Positions 8,632 through 17,812 of a DNA stretch of 64,000 bases are shown here, one piece after another. The notes under the pieces are model-generated. The model was not told the origin of the DNA, did not search any database, and worked only from the letters and a program-made list of their open reading frames with translations. The stretch is from Sporosarcina sp. ZBG7A (GTDB taxonomy: Bacteria; Bacillota; Bacilli; Bacillales_A; Planococcaceae): contig NZ_JWIB01000005.1 of NCBI RefSeq assembly GCF_000813425.1, positions 1 through 64,000 of the forward strand, read 5' to 3'. How positions within the stretch are numbered: the first letter of the stretch is position 1; each line of letters starts with the position of its first letter. A program made the position numbers and the translations under genes.

Positions 8632-9540
8632 TCATTTCCATTCAAATGGAGTTTGTTGGTAGACATAGTAATTAAGCCAATTTGAAAATAAGAGATGTGT
8701 ATGGGAACGCCACGTGTTCAGCGGATTCAACGAGCTATTGTCATTCGGGAAGTAATTCTTAGGAATATCAATTTCAAGTCCTTTTGCTGCATCACGCTCA
8801 TATTCTTCCTGCAACGTTCCCGCATCGTACTCTAAGTGCCCCGTAATCATAATGTTTTTTGCATCGTTAGATAGCACGATAAAGGGTCCAACATCTTCCG
8901 AATATGCGAGTAGATTCAATGAGTCATGCTGTTCGATATCGTATTGAGATACTCCTGTATGCCTGGAGTGTGGAGCTGGAAACAGGTCATTGAATCCTCG
9001 TGCAAGATTGACAGTTGGATTTGTAACGAGATGATCAAAAATGCCAAAACACTTAGAAGGCAGTTGGTGTTTGTTCACTCCATAGTAATGATAAAGTGCT
9101 GCTTGGGCACCCCAACAGATATGCATAGAAGATGTTACATTCACTGATGCCCAATCCAAAATCTCCTGCATTTCTCCCCAATACTCAACCTGTTCGAATT
9201 CCATTTGCTCTACAGGTGCCCCCGTTACAATCATTCCATCAAATTTTTCGTCTTTCACTTGAGGAAATGTTTTATAAAATGTATCCAAATGGTTTTTACT
9301 AACATTCTTCGATACATACGTTTCTGTGTGTAAAAAAGTTACATCCACTTGAAGTGGAGTATTACCTAGCAAACGCAGAAGCTGCAGTTCCGTTTTTTCT
9401 TTTTGAGGCATTAAATTCACGACTAGTATGCGTAGTGGTCTAATGTCTTGTGAGGTAGCACGCTCTTCATCCATCACAAATATTTTTTCTTGCTTCAGTA
9501 ATTCTCCCGCGGGTAACGCTTTTGGTATTGTAATTGGCAC
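8632..9540 (-). CDS. metA: Homoserine O-acetyltransferase
   Basis: Acylates homoserine at the entry to methionine synthesis. The catalytic cysteine lies in MHICWGAQAALYHYYG (C142). The residue at position 111 is glutamate (GAPVE). In this family Glu111 goes with acetyl-CoA use and glycine with succinyl-CoA use, so acetyl-CoA is expected. The length of 302 residues is standard. The start is GTG, 8 nt after AGGAG. It is preceded by a SAM-I riboswitch and terminator, so transcription should stop when S-adenosylmethionine is plentiful. It appears to be a single-gene unit. Confidence 0.96.
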   Translation of the reverse strand: MPITIPKALPAGELLKQEKIFVMDEERATSQDIRPLRILVVNLMPQKEKTELQLLRLLGNTPLQVDVTFLHTETYVSKNVSKNHLDTFYKTFPQVKDEKFDGMIVTGAPVEQMEFEQVEYWGEMQEILDWASVNVTSSMHICWGAQAALYHYYGVNKHQLPSKCFGIFDHLVTNPTVNLARGFNDLFPAPHSRHTGVSQYDIEQHDSLNLLAYSEDVGPFIVLSNDAKNIMITGHLEYDAGTLQEEYERDAAKGLEIDIPKNYFPNDNSSLNPLNTWRSHTHLLFSNWLNYYVYQQTPFEWK

Positions 9541-9572
9541 AATTCTTCACTCCTATTCAGCCCATCAAAAAA

Positions 9573-9603
9573 CTTCCGCTTTCTAAGAGAGAGAAAGTGG
9601 AAG
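9573..9603 (-). terminator. Riboswitch-controlled terminator of metA leader
   Basis: 12-bp stem (CTTCCACTTTCT / AGAAAGCGGAAG with one mismatch), followed on the minus strand by TTTTTTG. It is the expression platform of the S-box. Confidence 0.88.
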
Positions 9604-9618
9604 CTAATAGCCGTTCCT

Positions 9619-9720
9619 CTTATCTCTCAAGACAAAGTCTTGTGGAAGTAGCACCTTCCTGAATCTATCAGGGGTTGCTGAAACGTCAATGGGCCATTTC
9701 CCTCGGTTTCTCTCGATAAG
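9619..9720 (-). ncRNA. SAM-I riboswitch (S-box)
   Basis: On the minus strand the leader opens with CTTATCGAGAGAAACCGAGG and shows GGCCC, CAGCAACCCC, AAGGTGCTACTTCC and the closing GAGAGATAAG, the order of conserved S-box elements. P1 is formed by CTTATC and GATAAG. It controls metA. Confidence 0.95.
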
Positions 9721-9812
9721 CGTATTCAATTACTGAACAGTATACCATTTCTAAGTTGTTTGTATAGTCTAACATTAAACAAAATCGAGTTTACTCACGG
9801 GCTAGCAACTAG

Positions 9813-10673
9813 TTAGTCGTCATATTGGGCTCTGGAAAATCCTCTTCCTAGAATTTCAGATGCATTCAAGAAGATTACGAACGATGTCGGCTCTTGCTCC
9901 TGCACAATCTTTTTAAAGTAGATCGCTTCTGATTGCTCAACGACACAAAGGATCATGGTTTTCTCCTGATTCGAGTAGCCTCCTAAAGACTTCACTTTTG
10001 TTAACCCTCGATTGAGTTCGGTATTAATGAGTGCTTGAACTTTTTCTTCTTGTTCCGTAATGATCAGGATCAGCTTGGTAGGAGATGTTTGAAGCTGCAC
10101 AAAATCGATTACCTTACTCGTCACATAGATTGCCATCATGGCATAAAGCGCGAGTTCCAAGTCAAAGACAAAAGCCGAGATGATGACGACAGCACCGTCA
10201 ACAATTAGCTGAGCAAAGCCACTGGAAAAGTTAGTATATTTCTTCAGAACTTGAGCAATTAGTGCAGTTCCACCTGTCGAGCCGTTCCCCCTATAAACAA
10301 TTCCTAGACCGATACCAAGCATAATCCCACCATAAATAGAACTTAATAACGGATTATGAATTGGGACATTAATATCTGTCGTTAAGAAAATGAAAAATGG
10401 TACAAAAAACGTCCCCACAATGGTTCTCCAACTAAAATCTTTTCCAACAAGGACAAGCCCTAAAATGAGGAGTGGTAAATTAATAAGCCACTGTACATAA
10501 GCGGGGTTAAATCCATAAAGTTCAAAAAGAATCGTGCTTATTCCCGAAACACCACCTGCAGCTATCCGTGAAGGTAATAGGAAAATAGTAAATGCAAGTC
10601 CGACAAACGCCGAACCCACAATAATTTGGAGATAGTCAAAAATCGCTGATTTTTTAAATTGAGTAAATGTCAT
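9813..10673 (-). CDS. YitT-family membrane protein (DUF161/DUF2179), copy 1
   Basis: A 286-residue membrane protein of the YitT/YvjA family with about five to six hydrophobic segments, the conserved AGGVSGIS and GNGSTGGT motifs in the membrane part, and a soluble C-terminal DUF2179 domain from about residue 205 (TEQEEKVQALINTEL, GGYSNQEKTMIL). The biochemical role of the family is not established. The start ATG follows GGAGGGACACG. A second, clearly related gene lies at 22017-22880. It has its own promoter region and is divergent from the AbrB paralogue. Confidence 0.85.
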   Translation of the reverse strand: MTFTQFKKSAIFDYLQIIVGSAFVGLAFTIFLLPSRIAAGGVSGISTILFELYGFNPAYVQWLINLPLLILGLVLVGKDFSWRTIVGTFFVPFFIFLTTDINVPIHNPLLSSIYGGIMLGIGLGIVYRGNGSTGGTALIAQVLKKYTNFSSGFAQLIVDGAVVIISAFVFDLELALYAMMAIYVTSKVIDFVQLQTSPTKLILIITEQEEKVQALINTELNRGLTKVKSLGGYSNQEKTMILCVVEQSEAIYFKKIVQEQEPTSFVIFLNASEILGRGFSRAQYDD

Positions 10674-10814
10674 CGTGTCCCTCCGTTCGTGCCAACTGTA
10701 CTATTCTATCAAATTACGTGTACGTTGTGACGATTGACAATGAAAAGAAGGAGAAGTTTTTTCATTCTAAATATTCTATATTAATGAACTTTCGACAAAA
10801 AATCGACCATTTTT

Positions 10815-10843
10815 TTGCATTTTCCAACATAGAATTGTATGAT
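10815..10843 (+). promoter_or_regulatory. Predicted sigma-A promoter of the AbrB paralogue
   Basis: TTGCAT, a 17-nt spacer, TATGAT. The upstream sequence is strongly AT-rich. Confidence 0.65.
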
Positions 10844-10881
10844 TATAGAAGAATTCAGGTACCATTGAAGGAGGTTCTCTT

Positions 10882-11157
10882 ATGAGGAGCTTAAGCGTTG
10901 TAAGAAAAGTTGATCATCTAGGGAGAATAGTTATCCCAATTGAATTACGTGAGACAATGAAACTTCCTGAAGGACAACCACTTGAATTTTTCACGGAGGA
11001 TGAAACCATTATTCTTAGGAGCTATAAAATCCGTAAAGCTTGTGTGATTACCGGAGAAATCACTTCCGATAATTTTGAACTGTCAAACGGCATGTTCGTA
11101 AGCCCTGCGGGTGCTAAAGTTATTCTTGAAGAGGTTAAAGAGGAGTTTAGTATGTAA
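10882..11157 (+). CDS. AbrB-family transition-state regulator
   Basis: A 91-residue DNA-binding protein with the N-terminal AbrB swapped-hairpin fold (VRKVDHLGRIVIPIELRETM) and a C-terminal multimerisation half. It resembles AbrB/Abh in length and layout but has diverged in the second half, so it may be a paralogue rather than AbrB itself. The ribosome binding site AAGGAGG is ideal. The AT-rich 140-bp leader is the kind of DNA such proteins bind, so autoregulation is plausible. It is convergent with the thioredoxin-like gene across a strong terminator. Confidence 0.9.
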   Translation: MRSLSVVRKVDHLGRIVIPIELRETMKLPEGQPLEFFTEDETIILRSYKIRKACVITGEITSDNFELSNGMFVSPAGAKVILEEVKEEFSM

Positions 11158-11160
11158 AAA

Positions 11161-11213
11161 GAAAGGGTTGCTGCCAGTGGAGTCTCTTCGACTTCTCAAG
11201 CAGCAACCCTTTC
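11161..11213. terminator. Bidirectional terminator after the AbrB paralogue
   Basis: 13-bp perfect stem GAAAGGGTTGCTG / CAGCAACCCTTTC around a 27-nt apical region, between convergent genes. Confidence 0.85.
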
Positions 11214-11222
11214 AATTTTCTT

Positions 11223-11540
11223 TTACGCTTCGGGATTATCCAGAAATGCTGTAATCTCTTCACGCGTTTTTCTGTCTTTACTAACAAATCGACCTTTTTC
11301 TACGCCTTCGCTGTAAACAAGAAAACTTGGGATACCAAAAATGTCGTGTTCTGCACAGATATCTATGAACTGATCACGATCTACATATACAAATTCGTAC
11401 TCCGGGTAATCTACTTCAATTCCTGGGAGTAACGGATCGATGACTCGACAATCCGGACACCAATCTGCGGAAAACAGAAACACCGTTCGTTCCCCTTGTT
11501 TAAGTTCTTCAAATTGCTCTTGTGACTGTAACTTTTCCAT
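11223..11540 (-). CDS. Thioredoxin-like protein (WCPDC)
   Basis: A 105-residue thioredoxin-fold protein with the redox motif WCPDC (C28 and C31) and the cis-proline loop GIPSF. The CPDC variant is typical of a small group of Bacillus thioredoxin-like proteins of unknown partner. There is no signal peptide, so it is cytosolic. The ATG follows a purine-rich GGGGGAGATTTAA. It stands alone between two terminator-like regions. A role in thiol repair or redox balance is a family-level inference. Confidence 0.88.
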   Translation of the reverse strand: MEKLQSQEQFEELKQGERTVFLFSADWCPDCRVIDPLLPGIEVDYPEYEFVYVDRDQFIDICAEHDIFGIPSFLVYSEGVEKGRFVSKDRKTREEITAFLDNPEA

Positions 11541-11700
11541 TTAAATCTCCCCCTTATAGCATTTAGTATATCATTCCCTATGTAGTGAAGAGTCGATTTG
11601 GCTCGACCTTTTTTTTGGCGAGTCGCATTAAAAAAAAGCAGAGAAGAAAGCGACTTTCGCTCTTCCCTACTCTAACGTTTCTTTTGTTCAATGAGCACTT

Positions 11701-12216
11701 TTATTCTTTCGTCGGTTGTCCGTTCAAGTGCATAGGTGGGGGGATAATCCATCCTTTTTCTTTGTTTAGTTTCAATAGCTTTGCTCCAAACATGATTTTG
11801 TCAGCATGGAACTTGGCAAACATTGTCGCAATATCCTCACGCAAACATTGCCCCATCACTTGGCTACAGGAAACAAGCGCCTGGCCAACGTTTATGGAGA
11901 TCGCTCCGCTGATTTCAGGGTCCATGAATCGTGCACCTGGAGGGATATCATCTGCAGAGCAAGTTGGACGGTCTGGTAGCGTTGGTGGCGGCATGATGCC
12001 ATTTTCCTTCAGCACTTCTTCGATCTGCTTGTTATGATCTCTCATCATATCCACTGCTTCTTGCAAAAGCTTCTTTAGTCCTTCATCCCCGGCGTGGTTA
12101 ATAAAGGTCTGATAAGCACTGATTAGCCCTTTGTTTGCTCCAACATAAGCCCAACTACCAATTATCTCTCCGTAGTGCATTGGCTCATCTTTCGGATTAC
12201 CACTTAGAATTCCCAT
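11701..12216 (-). CDS. DUF3231-family protein (single domain)
   Basis: A 171-residue member of the DUF3231 family, which is found in spore-formers and often annotated as coat-like. It is one half of the usual duplicated four-helix unit (GEIIGSWAYVGANKGLISAYQTF, then KLLQEAVDMMRDHNKQIEEVL). The metal-binding-type residues of the helical bundle cannot be verified by eye. The ATG follows GAGGAGAATCGA. It lies downstream of, and in the same direction as, the catalase gene but with a 100-nt gap. Function is unknown; spore association is inferred from the family. Confidence 0.78.
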   Translation of the reverse strand: MGILSGNPKDEPMHYGEIIGSWAYVGANKGLISAYQTFINHAGDEGLKKLLQEAVDMMRDHNKQIEEVLKENGIMPPPTLPDRPTCSADDIPPGARFMDPEISGAISINVGQALVSCSQVMGQCLREDIATMFAKFHADKIMFGAKLLKLNKEKGWIIPPPMHLNGQPTKE

Positions 12217-12316
12217 TCGATTCTCCTCATTTCTTTGAAAGTATTCGATCCTTCCTAGGATGAGGAGAATTTGAAAAGTTATTCATTGAGAATGGCCCAT
12301 ATGCACTTCAGATTTA

Positions 12317-14386
12317 TTATTTGTAGATATTCCTTTCCCAAAATCTTTGTTTTGCTAATGCATTTATATAGTCTTGATTAAAATCATGCTCGTTCTTTTC
12401 GACAACAATGCCAGGACCTTCATGGACAGATGTCATCGAAATAAAACGTGATCCATTATTGGTAAAAGCAATTGGTTTAAAATGCTCCCACGGTTCTTCA
12501 ATAAAGTTACGCATATTATTGTCAAATTCTGCAGGATGGGTCGATGTGCCGCCACCTACCAGCACACTGTCATACAAAACAGGTGATGCAGTTAAAAACG
12601 TCTGATTTGCAATAGCAGTTTTACCTGCCGTTCCTTTAACCGTTCCTAGTGTTCCACTCACTATATCGACCGTGACGCCCGCGTTACGAAGTGATTTAAC
12701 TGCATTTCCAATGACTGTACTATCAAATCCTTCTCCGATCAGGATTGCCACTTTCAATGTTTCCGGAACGAAAACCGTATACTTCATGCTGAGTGCTTGT
12801 GAGGACGCTGTAACATTCGATGGGGTGCATTCTGGACGCTTTACTCCAACCGCAGTTGCAATTGCTGCTGAGAGTCCGCTATCGACGTTACAAAACATAT
12901 CCACGACTTGTTGTCGCACAGATTGACTTTGTACTTTACCGACCTCAAAACTAAACGCATCAATGATGTGTTGCTTCTCATAAGGTGCCATGCTGTTCCA
13001 AAATAGACGAGCCTGGGAGAAATGATCATCAAACGATGGACTGCTGGCACGGATGACATGCCCTTCTACTTTTTCTTGGTAATGCTCGTATCCACCTTTG
13101 TCTACAGGCGTAGGTGAAGGTGTATTATTTGCGAGGGAGTTTTTATGATAGCTCACTTGCCCGACGTCGATACGCTGTCTGCTGAACCCGTCTCTTTGGT
13201 TATTGTGAAACGGACAGACAGGACGATTAATCGGGATTTCAGCAAAATTCGGTCCCCCTAAGCGAAGCAATTGCGTATCCAAGTATGAAAATAATCGACC
13301 TTGTAATAATGGATCATTCGTAAAATCGATTCCCGGCACTACATTCCCCGGATGAAAAGCCACTTGTTCAGTCTCTGCAAATACATTATCGACGTTTCGA
13401 TTCAATGTCATCGTACCGATTAATTCAACTGGCACAATTTCTTCTGGCCATAGTTTTGTGGCATCTAAAATATCAAAGTCAAACATGAACTCATCTTCTT
13501 CTCTTATAAGTTGGACTCCTAGGTCATATTCAGGGTAGCTTCCGGCGTTGATCGCTTCCCACAAGTCTCGCCGGTGAAAATCGGGATCTTTTCCGCCAAT
13601 TTTTTGTGCTTCATCCCAAACTAGAGAGTGTATGCCTAATCTAGGTTTCCAATGAAATTTCACGAAATGCGCTTTCCCTTCAGCGTTCACGAGTCTGAAC
13701 GTATGCACACCGAAACCTTCCATTTTCCTGAAATTCGTGGGAATCGCTCTATCGGACATGAGCCACATTATCATATGAGCTGTTTCCTGGTTGTTGGCAA
13801 CAAAATCCCAAAAGGTGTCATGAGCCGATGCAGCTTGTGGCATTTCATTATGTGGCTCGGGTTTAACGGCATGAATCAGATCTGGAAATTTGATGGCATC
13901 TTGTATAAAAAACACTGGTATGTTGTTTCCTACTAAATCATAATTCCCCTCTTCGGTATAAAACTTTACTGCGAATCCTCTAACGTCCCTGGCTGTTTCC
14001 TGCGAACCTCTGCTTCCTACTACAGTAGAAAATCGGGTAAACAGCGGAGTTACTTTTCCAACTTCTTGGAGAAATTTCGCTGTTGTATATTCTTTCATAC
14101 ATTTGTGTAAAACAAATTCACCATGGGCAGCATAACCACGGGCATGAACAACTCGCTCCGGGATCCTTTCATGATCAAAATGTGTGATTTTCTCTCTCAG
14201 GTGAAAATCTTCCAACAGTGTAGGGCCACGAACTCCAGCTTTCAAAGAATTTTCATCTCCGGATACTTTAAGACTTTGATTGGTTGTCATCGGTTTTCCA
14301 TAGTTATTGACACGGTATTCTCCTAATTGGCGTTGTTTAGCATTTTGGTTATGCCTTCCAGGATGTTCTCCATTTGAATGTTTCAC
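12317..14386 (-). CDS. katE: Large-subunit catalase (KatE/HPII type)
   Basis: Breaks down hydrogen peroxide. The haem catalase core has the distal histidine segment RVVHARGYAAHGEF, the asparagine strand VGNNIPVFFIQDAIKFPD and the proximal tyrosine helix RLFSYLDTQLLRLGGPNF. A C-terminal DJ-1/flavodoxin-like domain (from about residue 555, KVAILIGEGFDSTVI) marks the large HPII class. The start is placed at GTG 14386 because AAAGGGG precedes it by 5 nt; an ATG at 14401 has no good ribosome binding site. It resembles the general-stress catalase KatE of B. subtilis. A sigma-B promoter was not identified with confidence. Confidence 0.95.
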   Translation of the reverse strand: MKHSNGEHPGRHNQNAKQRQLGEYRVNNYGKPMTTNQSLKVSGDENSLKAGVRGPTLLEDFHLREKITHFDHERIPERVVHARGYAAHGEFVLHKCMKEYTTAKFLQEVGKVTPLFTRFSTVVGSRGSQETARDVRGFAVKFYTEEGNYDLVGNNIPVFFIQDAIKFPDLIHAVKPEPHNEMPQAASAHDTFWDFVANNQETAHMIMWLMSDRAIPTNFRKMEGFGVHTFRLVNAEGKAHFVKFHWKPRLGIHSLVWDEAQKIGGKDPDFHRRDLWEAINAGSYPEYDLGVQLIREEDEFMFDFDILDATKLWPEEIVPVELIGTMTLNRNVDNVFAETEQVAFHPGNVVPGIDFTNDPLLQGRLFSYLDTQLLRLGGPNFAEIPINRPVCPFHNNQRDGFSRQRIDVGQVSYHKNSLANNTPSPTPVDKGGYEHYQEKVEGHVIRASSPSFDDHFSQARLFWNSMAPYEKQHIIDAFSFEVGKVQSQSVRQQVVDMFCNVDSGLSAAIATAVGVKRPECTPSNVTASSQALSMKYTVFVPETLKVAILIGEGFDSTVIGNAVKSLRNAGVTVDIVSGTLGTVKGTAGKTAIANQTFLTASPVLYDSVLVGGGTSTHPAEFDNNMRNFIEEPWEHFKPIAFTNNGSRFISMTSVHEGPGIVVEKNEHDFNQDYINALAKQRFWERNIYK

Positions 14387-14512
14387 GCAATCCCCTTTCA
14401 TCGATTCATCTCTCGCTCCCTGATAGTGTATGCAACCCCACTAAGGCGGGTTACCTAGAACATAGCTACATTATTTCTTGCTATACTAAGAAACACAGAG
14501 GAGGGGTTTGCC

Positions 14513-15076
14513 ATGACACATTATTTTGCAGCTATCCATGTCCCTTTTGAATTAGTCAACGAAAAACTTACAGCTACTAGCGTACATTATGATCTTCCAT
14601 CACATTATAAGGTTATTCCGCACCCTGAAGACCTACACGTTACATTACTTTTTTTCGGTGGACTTAGCCATTTCCAGCTTGCACTTGTGAAGCAAGAAAT
14701 GCAGATACTCGCAGCTAGCACGGATATTTTCACAATTTCGTTAAATGGCGTATCATTTTTCGGGAATCCCGCTGGACCTCGTGTTGTATATCTTTCTGTT
14801 CAACAAAGTTTCCAGTTAAACGGACTTTACCAACAACTCTCTGAACGTCTGGAATCAGTTTTACAAAAACCGGCGACGTCAGACTACACGCCACACATTA
14901 CAATTGCTAAAAAGAAAAAGGATAAATTCTCTATTCCAATCAAAGAGGAGCAATTTGAACCATTGGCTTTAGACGTATCCGGGATGATTCTCTATTCAAT
15001 TGACCCTACAAAGTCTCCTAAGTATTCCCCGGAATACACGTTTTCATTTGGCCATTCTTCTAGTATCGATGACTAA
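14513..15076 (+). CDS. thpR: RNA 2',3'-cyclic phosphodiesterase (2H family)
   Basis: A 187-residue 2H phosphoesterase with the two signature motifs HVTLLFF (near residue 47) and HITIAKK (near residue 127). Family members open 2',3'-cyclic phosphate ends of RNA and were first described as 2'-5' RNA ligases. The start ATG follows GAGGAGGGGTTTGCC. Divergent from katE and followed by a small gene in the same direction. The physiological RNA substrate is unknown. Confidence 0.9.
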   Translation: MTHYFAAIHVPFELVNEKLTATSVHYDLPSHYKVIPHPEDLHVTLLFFGGLSHFQLALVKQEMQILAASTDIFTISLNGVSFFGNPAGPRVVYLSVQQSFQLNGLYQQLSERLESVLQKPATSDYTPHITIAKKKKDKFSIPIKEEQFEPLALDVSGMILYSIDPTKSPKYSPEYTFSFGHSSSIDD

Positions 15077-15124
15077 ATTCTGCACATACTGAAGTGGATG
15101 AAACCTGATGAAAGGAGCATGATT

Positions 15125-15292
15125 ATGGGACGCGATGAACATGCAAAGGGCGGAAAGAATGCAGCCTCTCTACCGCAAACACCGAAAAACCAAAAACTCT
15201 CTGCTTCAGAAATGAGAGCAGAAATGGCACGTGAAATAGATAACATCGAGTCGCTCATGAAACAGCAAAAAACAAATAAGAAACGCACGTAA
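15125..15292 (+). CDS. Small basic protein, possibly YfhD-like
   Basis: A 55-residue, highly charged, glycine- and lysine-rich protein beginning MGRDEHAKGGKNAASLPQTP. The pattern MGR...LPQTPKN recalls the YfhD family of small Bacillus proteins, but the match is not certain. The start is the ATG at 15125, preceded by AAAGGAG with 7-nt spacing. It follows thpR by 48 nt, is followed at once by a strong terminator, and has no hydrophobic segment. Function is unknown. Confidence 0.65.
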   Translation: MGRDEHAKGGKNAASLPQTPKNQKLSASEMRAEMAREIDNIESLMKQQKTNKKRT

Positions 15293-15332
15293 AAAACCGG
15301 CCTCCTGTTTATAATGACAGAAGGCCGGTTTT
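15293..15332. terminator. Bidirectional terminator between small gene and chemoreceptor
   Basis: 11-bp stem AAAACCGGCCT / AGGCCGGTTTT with an inner CTGT/ACAG pair, between convergent genes. Confidence 0.9.
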
Positions 15333-15333
15333 G

Positions 15334-17022
15334 TTATACCGTAAACTGATTCATATTTTTCTGTAACTTCTCCGCCAGTTCTGCAAGAAGTTGAGCACTT
15401 GTTGAGATTTCTTCATTGACTGCTAGCTGTTCTTCTGAAGAAGCCCGTGCCGATTCCGCTTCATCTGCAGCTTGTTGAGCTAGCGATTCAATTGAGGTGG
15501 CATGGTCAACCACATTTTGAATCATGGACTTCATGATTTCAATTGAACTTGAAACCTTACTTACTCGTTCATCCACGTCAGACGCTGCCAGTTCGATTTC
15601 CTGGAAAACTTCGCTAGTCCGGCTAGTGACGACTAGCCCCTCTTGCATCTGATTCGCACTCACCTCTGTTTGTTCAACAGCGTGTTTTACATTTTCAATC
15701 ATAACTGCAATAAGCTGATCAATTTCAGCAGAGGAACGTTTTGACTGCTCTGCCAAGTTACGAACTTCTTCAGCTACAACTGCGAAGCCTTTTCCGTGCT
15801 CGCCTGCACGCGCTGCTTCAATCGCCGCGTTTAGCGCCAGTAAATTGGTCTGATCTGCTAAACCTGTAATCATTGACGTCACGCCACGTATATTTTCCGA
15901 GTGCTCTGCCATCTCAGTAATTGTTTGTGATGAGTTCTTCATTAATGAACTGATCGACGACATTTTGGTAGAGAAAGTCATCAAAGAGGTCGATCCTTCT
16001 TGGACTAATTTCGTTACTTGTTCAGACGAACGGAGCATCTCTTCGTTATCAGAAGAAATCGTATCCACAGTGTTTAGAACCTCACTTATTGCCACATTCG
16101 ATTCGGATACGAGCGATTGCTGGTCGGTACTCGCCTGCAGACTTTGTTTAGAGATACTTGCAACCGTCTCCGATGCAGCCAAGCTTTCTTCTGCACCTGC
16201 AGAAAGTTGTTCAGCTTGAGCCGCAAGCTGATGGGCAGAATCTTGTACATGTGTAATAACAGATCGCAAATTACTCGACATTCCATTAAATGCGGCCGCC
16301 ATATCACCAATTTCATCCTTGTTTTTAACCATCACTGGTTGTGCCGCTAAGTCGCCAGATGCAATTTGTTGAAATGCTTCTGTCATTTTCCCGACAGGAC
16401 GTGCAATCATCCTACTAATTACTCGAGCAATCACAATTCCCGCAACTACAGCTAGAACCGCCATCCCAATAATCAGAAGTTTCACTGTCTGAATGGACTT
16501 TTCTAAGTCTTTTTCCGCCTTACCACGTGCTTTTTCCTGCGCTGTTATCAATTCGGAAATTTGACCTGTCATCACATCTTGATAGAGCGAAGCTTGTGAA
16601 GAAACTTCGACTCCACGCTCTTTCGACTCGATTTGATAGCTTTTGATTGCTTTATCCGTTAACTCATCGTAACTTGTCGAGGAGCTGAGAATATCGGCAA
16701 GCTGTTCTTTGTTTTTCTTGGTACGCAACATCTTCTCTAGCGTTTCGGACTTCTCTTTAAATTCTTTAATAAGTGTTTCTCGGCTTTCTAAATAGGAAAT
16801 TTGGTCAAAAATCATATAGCCTCGTATTTCATTTGATTTTTGAGATTGTATGGCATTCAGTTGTTCCAGAAGCATTACTTTCTGGATACGATCATTGATA
16901 AGTTCTTTGTACTCACGATCTAATGTAGAAAGTGCCCAAAAGCTTGCTGATCCCATTAATGCCATAATGATTAATACAGCTAGAAAACCGAACCAGAGCC
17001 TTTTCCCAACAGTCATTCTCAC
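15334..17022 (-). CDS. Methyl-accepting chemotaxis protein with 4HB sensor
   Basis: A 562-residue transmembrane chemoreceptor. Membrane segment 1 lies at about residues 8-30, followed by an extracellular four-helix-bundle (4HB_MCP-type) sensor to about residue 180. Segment 2 lies at about 182-202, then HAMP ([17 protein letters not shown]) and a cytoplasmic signalling hairpin with the invariant tip [16 protein letters not shown]. It signals to CheA/CheW. The start is GTG 17022, 8 nt after AGGTGGG; an ATG two codons on is also possible. Ligand unknown. The final residues end against the bidirectional terminator. Confidence 0.93.
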   Translation of the reverse strand: MRMTVGKRLWFGFLAVLIIMALMGSASFWALSTLDREYKELINDRIQKVMLLEQLNAIQSQKSNEIRGYMIFDQISYLESRETLIKEFKEKSETLEKMLRTKKNKEQLADILSSSTSYDELTDKAIKSYQIESKERGVEVSSQASLYQDVMTGQISELITAQEKARGKAEKDLEKSIQTVKLLIIGMAVLAVVAGIVIARVISRMIARPVGKMTEAFQQIASGDLAAQPVMVKNKDEIGDMAAAFNGMSSNLRSVITHVQDSAHQLAAQAEQLSAGAEESLAASETVASISKQSLQASTDQQSLVSESNVAISEVLNTVDTISSDNEEMLRSSEQVTKLVQEGSTSLMTFSTKMSSISSLMKNSSQTITEMAEHSENIRGVTSMITGLADQTNLLALNAAIEAARAGEHGKGFAVVAEEVRNLAEQSKRSSAEIDQLIAVMIENVKHAVEQTEVSANQMQEGLVVTSRTSEVFQEIELAASDVDERVSKVSSSIEIMKSMIQNVVDHATSIESLAQQAADEAESARASSEEQLAVNEEISTSAQLLAELAEKLQKNMNQFTV

Positions 17023-17128
17023 AATATGTACCCACCTAACTATAGTCGAATAGCTTTAGTATATCCTACTCGCAGATAGGTGCATAGGTCTAGTTTTCAT
17101 CGAAATACAATTAACCCTATAGTCCTTA

Positions 17129-17812
17129 TTATTTCATTTTCCTATAAGTGACCATAAATCCTTCATCATGCGCATGAATAGAAGTGCCAATCCAACCTGC
17201 TCCTAAAAGTTTCTGTTGCTTGGCAGTCTCGCCCATCCCAACTTCAATCGTGTCATCATTCGCAACAGACACGTCAGCTACTAGATTTTTCATCATGATG
17301 TAACGGGTGAGTGTTTCATATTTCACACTAAGTGCTGCAATATGCATCCCCAATTCAAACTTGTCTTTAATGCTCGCAATATTGAAGGGTGCAACTGTCG
17401 TACAGACATACTTAAACTGATTTGTATCGACCTCTTCCATCACAATTTTCCCGAGCTGACGCTGCAATCCGTTCCCTTGAAAATCTGGATGTACATTAGT
17501 AATTTCTGAATACAAAACGGAACTCCACTGTTCTTTAGGAATGCCCGCATCTTCACCTAGGTGCTCAGGGTCTTCGCCCGGATCCATTAGCGCTCGAAAA
17601 GCTATGAGGCTCTCTTTTGCACGAACACCAACAAGCAATCCGTTTCCATCTAAAATGTATTCAAATTCCTCATCTGTTAACGGCTGCAAAAATGTTTTCT
17701 CGGATAAATGCTCGATGACTTTCGTTTGCAACTGCATGATTTCAGGTAAATCACGCTTCGTTAACTTGATGACTGGTAGTGAGGTTCCATCTTTCAGTGT
17801 TACCTGCTTCAT
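17129..17812 (-). CDS. GNAT-family N-acetyltransferase coupled to the dipeptide epimerase
   Basis: A 227-residue acetyltransferase. The acetyl-CoA loop is the segment VHPDFQGNGLQRQLG; the upstream strand is ALMDPGEDPEHLGEDAGIP. Its start overlaps the stop of the epimerase by ATGA, so the two are translationally coupled and very likely act on the same compound. A reasonable inference is acetylation of an amino acid, dipeptide or peptidoglycan fragment produced or used by the epimerase. The substrate is not known. Confidence 0.85.
   Translation of the reverse strand: MKQVTLKDGTSLPVIKLTKRDLPEIMQLQTKVIEHLSEKTFLQPLTDEEFEYILDGNGLLVGVRAKESLIAFRALMDPGEDPEHLGEDAGIPKEQWSSVLYSEITNVHPDFQGNGLQRQLGKIVMEEVDTNQFKYVCTTVAPFNIASIKDKFELGMHIAALSVKYETLTRYIMMKNLVADVSVANDDTIEVGMGETAKQQKLLGAGWIGTSIHAHDEGFMVTYRKMK

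Noticed and set aside
11611-11700. Terminator of the DUF3231 gene
   Set aside because: GAAGAAAGCGA/TCGCTCTTC pairs imperfectly and has no T-run in the needed direction.
14402-14512. Sigma-B promoter or riboswitch between katE and thpR
   Set aside because: Only a short AACCCGCC/GGGGTT hairpin is visible; no consistent -35/-10 pair for sigma-B.
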